Assembly: GCA_002633005.1 (NCBI GenBank)
Contig: NMRA01000081.1
Location: 129,995 to 193,994 of the forward strand
From: Phoronis australis
Taxonomy: Eukaryota > Phoronida > Phoronidae
DNA: 64,000 bases
Direction: 5' to 3'
Position 1 is the stretch's first letter, and the number at the start of each line of letters is the position of its first letter. Shown piece by piece: positions 44,001 through 64,000 of the stretch. The notes below the pieces were generated by a model, which ran no database searches, had not been told where the DNA came from, and was given only the letters and a program-made list of their open reading frames with translations. A program made the translations under genes and the position numbers.

Positions 44001-44374
44001 AATGCGTAAAGAATTGAACTTCTATGTGAATTTACTATCAGAGCAACACGTTGTTTCCACCTCGCTATATGGCAGTCTCCTCAGTAACTCGGGTGATGAC
44101 GTCACTGTGTGTATGAATGCTTTTTATTGTGATTGACCTTCTGTTGTAACTGCTTTTCTTGCACCTTTGACATAAGTTTGGCTTACTCAACATCAATTGA
44201 CATTGGTTGGCAGTCTGGCAAGGCAGTTGAGGTGCGTAGAATATCAATGAAGTCGTCACGCGACTTGATAGAATGTCTGCTTTGAATGTATGGCTTGATT
44301 AGTTAATCAAGGTGCTTGGAAATTTTATAAGATGGCGTGAGAACTTGTGAGCGTACGGGTTGCAAGCTGTTAAA

Positions 44375-45152
44375 TCATTCGCTAGTTATTATCCGTGTTT
44401 CGTTTCTTTGACGTTGTTTGATGTTGCGGTATTGTGCAGCAACGCTGATGGGTGAGAAAAGTTGCACCGGTTGATTTAAATTGACTGCAGTAATTCTTTT
44501 CTTTAGAGTGCCTGTACTCAACTGCGCTGTTTTCTTGGCTAGTCGCCTTACTGGCCTACATTTTTCTGAGCATTGAAGACATCGGCCTTCTCCTGTAATC
44601 AACCTTTTATCTGTTACAGAAATGTTACGCCTAATTTTATACCATTTAGCATAATTTGTGTCTTTCAAGCATGTCCCTGGCCTGCTGTAGTCTAACGTTT
44701 CGATACTTCAGTAAAAATTGCACACATATACAATCACTGTCGTAATCGCATTTCTTGATTCCGCCACACAATGCATGCTTGGAAGTTAGTTTTGCTAGTT
44801 GTTCTTCTAAATTAATGCTATTGTTGATCATTAAATGCCTCAAATTCATCGCCAATGACATTCCCGTCTCCACAACACGCTCCTTTGCCATTCTTGCGCA
44901 TGCCTCAAAGGACCCGTAGTATACCGGTATAGCTGTGACTCAGTCGGCAACCACATGACTAATTTCTACTGCTAACTCGTATTGAAATTCTCCATACTTC
45001 AAAATTCTTGGTTGCAGATGCTGATAATTGCCTTCAATGATTTTCACAATAAGAGACAAGAAATCCGAGTTATCACACAGCCCCGCTGGCCTGCTGCTGC
45101 CTTCCATTTTCACTGGGCACCCTGCTAAAGCCGACTTGTGCAATAGCCGCAT
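44375..45152 (-). other. Three co-oriented minus-strand ORFs, probably element-derived
   Basis: ORFs at 45152-44940, 44891-44646 and 44668-44375 lie end to end. The last contains RCLQCSEKCRPVRRLAKK and later Asn/Pro- and Arg-rich residues ending PISVAAQYRNIKQRQRN. The middle has LTSKHALCGG then a Cys pair around CDYDSDCICVQFL. No domain is recognised with confidence. Same strand and position upstream of the YqaJ gene suggest accessory ORFs or 5' exons of the same element family, but a host gene remnant cannot be excluded. Confidence 0.35.
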
Positions 45153-45159
45153 TGGTGGT

Positions 45160-48100
45160 CAGGTGTCGGGCACAGGCCCATGAGGCAACTTGCAGCTACA
45201 AATTCATTACAAAGTCATAAAACCTTTTGCACGCACAATTAAATGCACAAAACTTCTCATGTATTAAACCCTTAATTTAATGCTCAGGCTATCCGACGAG
45301 TGCGTGTTGAAATAAAACATTGACCTTGGACCACCGATGGACTCCTCGCAGCAGGGCCCTAGTAGGAGATCTGACCAATCAGGTAGAACTGCGGTTCAAG
45401 TAATACACTGTTGGCACCTTACAGTTCAAATTGGAAGCTCGTGCTGTATGACGTAGGAGATCCGAGCCTTATTTGCATATATCAGGGACATCTATTGGTC
45501 CAAAAAAGAGGATCGTGCCCGAGTACATGCCTGAGAAGAGGCGTCTTTTGCAAGGGTAAAACATGTCAAGTTCAAAGCATCTCAGCGCCATTAATATGCA
45601 ATCTTTGGGGACCAAAGTGGTATAATGTTATAGGTAAAGAGTTAAGCTCTTCAAACACAATAGTTGGATTGCAGCAACTTGAATATTCAGTTTTGGAATC
45701 ACGTTTGAAATTGTTAAAATGCGTCAAAACAGTTGTCCCTTCCTGGTTATCTCTTCCCGATATAACGTATATGTATATTCAACTGGTGACTAAAACACAT
45801 GGTTGCAATACATGTGAGCATACCCTGAAATACGACTGCAGACTACAAACCAGCCGATAGTGTCTGCTAGATAAATTGCACTCAACATGAAACACTACCT
45901 AAAATGATACATCTTAGATTAAAACTCATGTTTTGAACTTTTTGTATTCTGAATCTGGAATTGCCCATAAAAAGTAGAGTTAAGATCATTGTTTACTGAA
46001 AGAAATCCATAAAAATTATCCAAAATGTATGTGTAAGGTTTCGGTTCTCTTTTACTCATTGGTGAATGGTTTTACTAACTCCTTGAATGAGTTGTAGATA
46101 ATTGACCTTTAAGTTGTGGTGCCAGACTAACAATCACTGGAACATTTAACAATAGACTAGATTGATATCTGGACTAGCCTCGTCTCAAGTTGAAACCAAA
46201 GGGGAGGTTCTTGTTTTTTTGCTTCTACAATTTCTGTCAACTTCTTTAACATTTTTCACTTTCATTTCTCAATCAAACGATATTATGTCATAAGCTATCC
46301 TTTTGCATGCCATACTTGACTTGACCGTTGGTCAGTGTTATGAGTTCCGATTGCAGGCATGTACTTCCGTCTTCAGCTATGAAGAAGACCTAAATTCATT
46401 ATTCTTTCTAAGTGTGTCCAATGGGTTGACTGGTGGAGATTGTGCAAGTCTGTCTAATTTCACATAAGAATTATTCTTAAATTACAATTTTCAAATGCCG
46501 ATTGCATTTTCAAATTCTGAACATTTCACCAACATTTTGTTTTTATGACGGCTATTCTCTAAACACCGTGCTTCTGATGAAGTTTTTTCTCATTGTCTTA
46601 TGTTTGTTGAAAGGAAATGGGTGTACTTTTGTTGAAAGAAAAAATGAAATGACACATTATATATAAAACTGAAGAATATTAATACCAAAAATTTAGGCCC
46701 ACTGTATTTTATCTCTACGTGCAAACTAAGTGTGTCAAGGAGAGCATAGCTATACTGTGTTGGTAACTGGTTGCTGTATGGTGGTATTGGGAAATTGATA
46801 TGTGATTGGCACCCATGCTTTGGGCGTTAACTTGTTTCTGGTGTTATGGTGTAGTTGTGTTGAAATGGAAGGTAAGCCTTTATACAAGGACATTACTTCT
46901 TTGTTAGTCAAAGTGCTAGTTGTACTTCTGATATAAATATACATGTGGAATTGTTAGACTTTCTTAAACTAAGGTTAATATTGTTATGTTTTGTAGGACG
47001 TTTGTGTGTTGGGTGTTATTCAATGAAATAGATCCCATACTGAAATAGTGTCCCTCTCACATAAATCTTCAGGCTTTAAATGCATGTAACTGGCATGAAT
47101 GAAGCAGTATTGAACTGGATGACTTAAGTTTTGTGATACCAATAGGTTCGTGCAACATAGTGAATTTGGTTTGCTACGGGTATTTCAGTGAAATTTAGAA
47201 CACACTAGATATGAGTTTCTCACCACAGTGTAAACTTTTACCGAAACCTCTCTGCAATGGCTACTTTTCCATTCAAAATGCACTTGAAAGTTTTCGATTT
47301 TCGAAGACAATTGATGAATTTTGTAACAAATATGCCTGTTTTTGTTGAAGTTGTGTTGAAAACCTAGAAAGAAACCAAGTAAAAAATGACGTGGAATTAT
47401 TTGAAATTTACCTTAAATTTGTTCGTAATTTTGTAGAATTTATTGAGAAGAGATTTGTGCTTTTTCTGTAAACCGTTCTAGGCTTCAAAGAATACTGTTT
47501 TTGTTCCAGTGCATTCTGTTGCCTGCCGTTTGTATTGCAGAATAAGGTTACTTGAATATTGTAAATTAAATACAAGTTTTAGTCGAACCATAGAGTAAAG
47601 ATGTTGCTCATGTCAGTCATATTGAGGTGTAGTTCTCGTTTCCCTGCAAATGTTGAGCATTGTGAATTGGAATGTATCAGAACTATTAGGCAACCGAAAA
47701 CCATTTCACTAATTTATTCCATCATAGTCTATTAACTAATACTGTTCCAGGCTGTGGTACAGGTCTCGCGTTGATGGAAGCTATGCCCCTGACATACTTG
47801 TGTCATATTAGGAGGCTGTTTCTTTGTTGAATATGTTTGTTACATGTGTTGCATATTGTTATGTTGTTATGCTACAAATTGTTGTTGGTGTTTTGAAAAA
47901 TAAACTGTGCTCTTAATGATTACACATTTTATTTTATCACTTATTTACATTGAATAGATGTTGATGGTCATCAAGCGACCACTGATAGTTTTCACCACCA
48001 CAACTACAACAGAGTGACTCTCGCATACAATTGTACAACTAGAATTTTCTCTGAGATTACAATAAGCTGGTTGGACAGAGACGTAATCTTTTATGCTATG

Positions 48101-48320
48101 GAAACATTGTACCAATTCCCATTGCTTAAGGACTACCGAAAGCACTTGTGAACTGATCATAATGACAAATGAAAGGGAAGAACTTTCGTGTTAATGTGTT
48201 CCGATTTCCTATACCATGGCTAACTTAAGTTTCTGAAGCATGTAATTGACAATAAAATGATATCAGTTTTACTTTTTGACATAAATAAATAGCAATATAT
48301 TCCCATCACACAACAGATCA
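45160..48320. other. Intergenic DNA, no gene seen
   Basis: The longest frame (45411-45860, plus, 149 codons) has no domain, no codon-bias signal I can judge and no splice partners. The rest is AT-rich, with nothing assignable. Confidence 0.55.
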
Positions 48321-48324
48321 GTCT

Positions 48325-58206
<9,882 letters not shown>

Positions 58207-60560
58207 CGGCGGGGGTACTGGTCCTTATTTTTCTGTAACACAGCATACAGGTGAAAAATAGGATACCCACCTATTTAGGAGTGAACTCGAAAAAGGGGAT
58301 TTGTGGAGAGCTTCCATGAAAAATCGTCTTTCCAAAAAACCACATTTTCAAGGTTAATTTAAAAAAAAGTTGTAAACCTTTTCGTACAGATTCTTAAACA
58401 TTTTTAAAAGTCTGAAACAGAGATGCCATCTTGTGAAAAATAAGCGCATCTTTTGCAATTGAACTTACATCGTTATATGGCACTGAGGCCTATTAAAACC
58501 CCTGCTTCTCTAAACTCAGATTTTTGTACCTGTTGGAACAGGGAAGCCTTTTTACTGGACTGGGTTTCGAAATCAAAAAGTAAACCTTTTGTGGGTTATC
58601 GGGAAAGCAACTTTGCGGAGGGAAGTTTCCGGAAATAGAGCCTTTCGTACAGAAACTGATCGCCGTAAAAAGTCACCCACCTGAGTTACACGCATGTATC
58701 TCTTTTGCGGTGAATCCCGCTCAGTGTAAGATGTTTAACAAAAGACATCTTATAATTTATTGTATTCCCCCGAGTTGCGTAATTAAGTACTGTTTTTAGT
58801 TGCCCAAAAGGTTCAGTGCTAGAGTTGTGTATAACTTTTTGTTTGATGTGGACATTCCGGGAAAATCAAACTGGGCGTCAACTGTTAAACCGGCTGTTCA
58901 GTGTATTGAGATATGGTATTCGACATGCTTGGGTTGAGCTGGCAGATGGCAGTGATTGAAGTAGCCCAACTTTTCTTCATAGTTTCAAGCAACTTCTCAA
59001 TGTGTTTTCAAGACTGGGCAACAAATGTTAACTCTAGTGTAGATTACGCCGTATTTTTAAATGTGGTTTTAGTCGTGAAAATTTAAAGGACACCAAGCCA
59101 GTTTTGGCCTATTAACAGATACTAAAAACGACTTTCCCGTTCAGGTCTCTGAAACAAAATAATGTAACGTAATCCTCGATACCCCTCAAAGGTCTTGGAG
59201 GAGAATTTGAAAATCCTTTCAAAGTCTGGTAAATGGGCAAGCGTGACCTGCGCTTTTAGCGAATTACACGACAATTGTGGGAAAAGACCACCCACCAAGG
59301 ACCATAATGTCCAATTTGTGAAATAGTAGGGGATATGAGTTTTTGATTGATTCCTGCTGTTATGACGCCAATAATGCATTACCAGGTGACAGAACGAGGA
59401 TTCGTCCAAACCACAAAACAGGGTTGTATCCTCAAATGTAAACACTACATTGAATTTGTCACCTTCATTCACTAGTGCTATGACAAGACTGTTTTAGTCA
59501 CTGCCTGGCGATTGAAAGAGGCCATCATGCTGATATTGATGGTTTTCGACTGTTTGACTACAGTACTATGATCCATTTTTTGCACTTCTGTTTTACGTGC
59601 AAAAGAACTACACCGTTGAAAAGTTCAAATTGGTGCAGTTTGGATAGAAGGCTTGAGAGTTGTAAATAAATTGTTTGTATTAAAAAATGCACAACGTCCC
59701 TTTTTAGAATTTCTTTTCAATCAATCAAACTAATTTTGTTTCTAAATTAGTGGAAACAAAGGAAAGAGTGTTGCTAACAGATACTACGGAAAATAGTGTG
59801 TGGTTCTAACTGTGAGGTTGGTAAATGGCATGGGGCCTGAAACGAATTTTTATCGGTAAAGATCAGATTTATTTCGCATTTTTTTTTATTTCTTTTCGGA
59901 TGTTGGACGTGGTACTCCCCCCCCGCCACTCCGAAACATGATTGTCACATATGATGGTTGCAGGTTTCAAGTTAAAGTCATACCTCTAAGAATAATTTAT
60001 ATTGGAGTTTGTTCTACTTTTATGCAAAAGCAAAGATTTTCAAGGAAAAACACGCCCTTATTGAGCTTTTTAGGAAACATATTATTTGTACTATACATGC
60101 GTGGCGTTACTGTCGTTCCCATACGGTTTATTCAGACTCAAATTAAGAGCTCTATAGCTTTGCTAATATGTGGATGACGAGATGAGCGATAGTTTCAGAT
60201 TCTAGTTAAAGTGTCATGTGATTCCAGTTATATGTAAACGAATGTATTTCTAAATTTCAAGGATGCTATGATTTAAAATGGCCGTTTTTGTGTGTTTTAA
60301 TTTCCAGGATCCGTGTTTTTTTTCTGAAAAGATACCCTTTTCCACGATTTTGGTAACCACCAACGCGGTCCTGCATGGTGCCTGAGTGGGGGGAAACGGG
60401 CTGTTGGATATTCATAATTCTTACTAGATGTGGAGTTTAGTTTTAAGAAGAATTAAAAGTATTCTCATTTGATTTTCTACGCATTTGTGTTTGACTATGA
60501 AGCCACGTCACTGGGTAGAAGGCAAATCGTTTTCAAAGGACTCAATACGTCGTGCATAGT
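58207..60560. other. Intergenic DNA upstream of CFAP119
   Basis: Should contain the CFAP119 promoter just right of 58206; no TATA box or other element can be assigned. An antisense frame at 59472-59122 (116 codons) has no recognised domain and no splice partners. It was not called as a gene. Confidence 0.5.
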
Positions 60561-63500
60561 AATGCTGTCGTCATCTTACGTCGGTTTCTTGGTGGTCACC
60601 CGGAGTTGAACCAGCATTTCTAGTGTGCCTATGTGCCCATTACTGGGCAGCATAACAAAAGATCTGTGTGTTTATCGATTATAACAGTGAGCAACGTGCA
60701 CACAGACATATAAGTTCACGGTGCCTCTAAGGATTAGAACCTAGGAGAGAACTGACGGGACGATGATTGTGCAAGTCGAGACCGGTCCCGAGATATTCAA
60801 TAATAATTGATTAACCTTCTCCCCTTACAAAACAACTCGTATGACACGAGAGAAAGCGAGTTGGCGCAGGGCTAGTATGGTCGGTGACCAAGGAGTCGAA
60901 TAGGTGTGCGACTGGCGTCATTGTCGTCTACGTTACTGGTGAGTATTTGAGCATCGTTATCAGAACGTATTCTTTTTCAAAACACATACGACAATTTTCA
61001 AAATTCTGGTATATCCGCAAGGTAAATATATTCCGGCTTTCCGCTGTATCAACTTTATTCTTCCATGTGTAGAGGTCTACTGTAAAGACAGATCTTGGCT
61101 TTCCTGCACCACGTCTCTCACGTTTTCTTTGTGCCTTTGTTCGTTAAGTAAGTGTTGTTGGAGTCTGAATTGAGAACAATTTATCTGACCCGAATTCAAT
61201 AGACCATGATCTTACTAGCGAGATATAGATGCAATGACTGGTAAGCATGTGAGTCATATCGCTACTGAATTAGGGTGTTTCCTGAGCAAACCGGCTTTAC
61301 CGTGGAGCACTATCGCTACTTTATTGCGCAAACAACTCGTCAGACAATACAATCTTTTGTGTACCTTACACCCGGAAAAGTTGAGATATTGTGTATTGGG
61401 CTATGAGCCCTATTTACTCCTGGGGCTGTCTTCGTGTTTGCTGTGTTACAAGAGGAGGTTGAGTTACCGTCCGCGTGACACTGTATGGATTTCACATTGA
61501 GAGAACACATGTAAGTAAAATATCAAAGAAAAACACTCAGTTGTTCTGGACTAGGTCACAGTCGAGAATCAGAGTTGTTTTACCACTTTTGAGATCAATG
61601 TTTACTGTTCACTAAGCGGTGTTACGTTTTATTATTTGTAAATAAACCTGTGTTTGCATGGTGCATAGACGTTACAAACGATTAAACAGGGGGTGAATTT
61701 ATGCATTGTGAGAAAATTTTATCTTATCTTTTTCAACGCGGTACAATGGGTCGTTTGAATTTATGAGGTTATAGTTATTCGATGGTTGTCAAACTCACAT
61801 TCTGATAATGTATATCACCTGAAATACGACCTAAAGCACCCAATTTACTTCTTAGCCGAGTGAGCGCGAACAATCGACTTTGCACCAGTCGCTTATAACT
61901 GTTACTTGGCTGGCATACATGTAAGTATTGTTATGTCGCACTGTCTGGGTATATTATTTACCTATACAGTAATTCGCTTCTGACAGGTCAGGAGGCAATC
62001 ATTTTAGAAATTATATACCTTTACGGTATATGCCCCGTACGCCCGCACACGAGCGCATACAAAGACGTGCAGCTTGTCCAGTTATCTTAATCTAATTAAA
62101 AATGGCAACGATATGAATTATATGTTATGGTGGAGGTCAATGAAAGATAGTCTTTAGATAACAGACATGAGAGGAGAATTTGTGGCCATCACGCTCTTAC
62201 TGCTATATCGACCAGTTTTATATATTACTGCATTCTAACGCCTTCATCGCACCAGCTTGTTCTGATTACGTTCCAGTCCATCGAAAAACATTAACGGACT
62301 GGGGTCGGGTGGAAACCGTAACTTTGACCAAAACATGCATCCAATGCGACACCGTGCATGGTGCTCTTACTTAGTGCCTCCAATGTTTATTCCGTTCCCG
62401 CCCAGTCTTAGTCTGTTGTGTGTGAAAAAGTTCCCTTAAGAAACGTTTTCTTCCTGCTATCTGAACTGCTCATTATAAACCATGCAAGTCAAGCAGGTAG
62501 TTCCCACTACAACAAGATCATTCGAGAAAGCGACATGTGTAGGCCTATGTCAAACTGTCCAAGAGCCTTCCGTTTTGACTGAATAAAATACTGGCTGCTT
62601 CGTATCAGACTCAGAAGATCTCTCAGTTCCTTTTAGAAATCAATTGCTATCGTGACTGGTGAGTTTACGAACTCGAGAGTTTAGAACTCACTACCAAGTG
62701 ACTTGAGTTTTTGTCGAACTTAATCTCTGTTTCATGTCATTCCTTCCTAGACTATGTATGAGTTTGACCTTCAGAAGTCGTACATACCTAAGCTGTTTGC
62801 AGCCCGGGTGCCGGAAATCAACGCGCTCTAAAACGTAGGCGGTGATATATCAATTTTTCATTGACTATTCTTACTGAGAATAGCGGTTGGAATGAGGTTG
62901 CTCAAAAGTGGCCCGCTGTTTCCATACTAGTCTACCTCGTGCAATGTTTTAAGTGTAGCACTGGCCAATTCGCTTTGAAATTTGCCTGTTATCTCTCAAT
63001 AAACGAGGTTGCGAGATGCATGGAACCGGAAGTGTTCATTTATGTCATTTGTGTTTCAAAGTACTTTTGCGCTTTTTACATTTATCCTCACCGAATCTTC
63101 CAAAAATGTGTTTGCACATCCAGGATAAAGCCCTATCGTTTGCGCCCTCTGGCGAGGGCATAGCTGTATTTTACGCTGTTTTGCTGTAATTATTTGATTC
63201 TTGGGATTTAAAAACATTGCTACACTCATCGGGTCTTGAACTATTTCCGAATGAGAGCTAGAAACTCAACTGACAGGCAAAGTGTACTTGTGCAATTTTC
63301 GAATCTGTAAATTAAGAGGTAGTCAACGCCAATTAATTGAAGCATTTTCTTGAGACAGATGGTTTCAAGTTTCTTGCTGGTAACGAAACAGAATCTTTCA
63401 TGGTAATGACTATTACGAGACCAATTTTACGGGAGTAAAAAGTCTGGTTCAACTTTCGTTTTTAACCAGCTTAAGAGAGCAAAATCCAGCATCAAATAAA

Positions 63501-64000
63501 CAATAAAATTGTTCAAATTTGACTATTCCATCGATTTTGTTGTGAAGACTTATAAATTCTGGGGACGGGGTCCGCTTCATGAAAAGTGAGTCAAGTCTAA
63601 AGAATCCCACTTCACAATTGCCAAATAAAGGTTTAGCACAACACCGCCTGGAAAACAATTTGTACAAATTTTCTTAATAATTAACAATGGTGGGTATGTT
63701 CTCGGTTGTTTTTATTTTGGTAAAGTGAGTTTAAATCATTTGCAGAAATAGTCGTGTGGGGCACATATGAACAGAAAATACAAATCTTTACGAAAAAACT
63801 CTAAAAGTACCTGGTCATCAGGTTGAATTCTGTTTCAGTGGCAGAGAGCCACTTTCAATATTGCAATTTAATCTGTTTATCGCGCTCCAGGCCTCTTTAA
63901 GTTGCTTTTCCTGAAACAGACCCGTGTACAATAACAATGAACTAAAACAAATGTAAATGTTCCCATCTGCTCACTGAAAGCAACAAACAGTAGAGCAGTT
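60561..64000. other. Unassigned DNA with possible splice donors
   Basis: No protein domain was recognised. Three sites end in (T)TACTG or TGACTG followed by a donor-like GTRAG: about 60938, 61241 and 62658. They could be alternative short 5' exons of a plus-strand gene lying beyond 64000. B-box-like GGTTCAACTCC and GGTTCTAATCC occur on the minus strand at about 60604-60614 and 60734-60744, without a full tRNA fold. Confidence 0.35.

Noticed and set aside
45411-45860. 149-codon plus-strand ORF
   Set aside because: No domain, no splice partners and no strong initiation context; length alone is not compelling in 64 kb of six-frame sequence.
60590-60750. B-box-like GGTTCAACTCC and GGTTCTAATCC on the minus strand
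   Set aside because: No convincing A box or tRNA fold, and no second copy in the window; left unassigned.

Overview
The window is eukaryotic (animal) genomic DNA. It has split genes with GT-AG introns, abundant low-copy interspersed repeats, CA microsatellites and a dense block of decayed transposable elements. The repertoire (tRNA-derived SINE, hAT, piggyBac, P/THAP9-like, BEL/Pao, Gypsy and YqaJ-domain elements) together with a RAD51AP1 and a CFAP119 orthologue suggests a marine invertebrate, perhaps a non-vertebrate deuterostome (hemichordate, cephalochordate or echinoderm). The phylum is inference; no species call is made. There is one run of about 730 Ns (6234-6976), and isolated single Ns at 13968, 27223, 33840, 35756 and 55475 that look like assembly joins.

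Layout. 1-19 kb: no convincing protein gene; intergenic DNA with MITE-like elements, long foldback repeats, a tRNA-derived SINE and a local segmental duplication. 19.66-25.42 kb, plus strand: a seven-exon RAD51AP1 gene (RAD51-associated protein 1), missing only its very short first coding exon. 26.3-45.2 kb: a graveyard in which almost every recognisable ORF is on the minus strand and comes from a mobile element: BEL/Pao gag and pol tail, Gypsy gag/protease and integrase, a second Gypsy-like RT/integrase, a hAT copy, a P-element/THAP9-like fragment, a piggyBac transposase, a C2H2 zinc-finger element, a multi-exon TDRH/D-WH transposase-like gene and a YqaJ-exonuclease/PHD gene. 45.2-48.3 kb: nothing coding is visible. 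48.33-58.21 kb, minus strand: an eight-exon CFAP119 (CCDC189) gene, open end to end with consistent intron phases (predicted 321 aa). Its introns carry several of the window's repeat families. 58.2-64 kb: no assignable gene.

The two host genes are unrelated in function: homologous-recombination repair and axonemal central apparatus. I see no operon-like or cluster logic linking them. The least explained structures are: a 1.5-kb repeat built from three alternating ~145-bp monomers in a ~435-bp higher-order period (two copies); long foldback elements at 14.1-14.8 and 57.1-57.7 kb; a MITE nested in the terminal repeat of another element with a clean 9-bp target duplication; and the co-oriented YqaJ/PHD plus TDRH-transposase genes at 40-45 kb. 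I found no clear evidence of a wholly new biological system. These are the best places to look.
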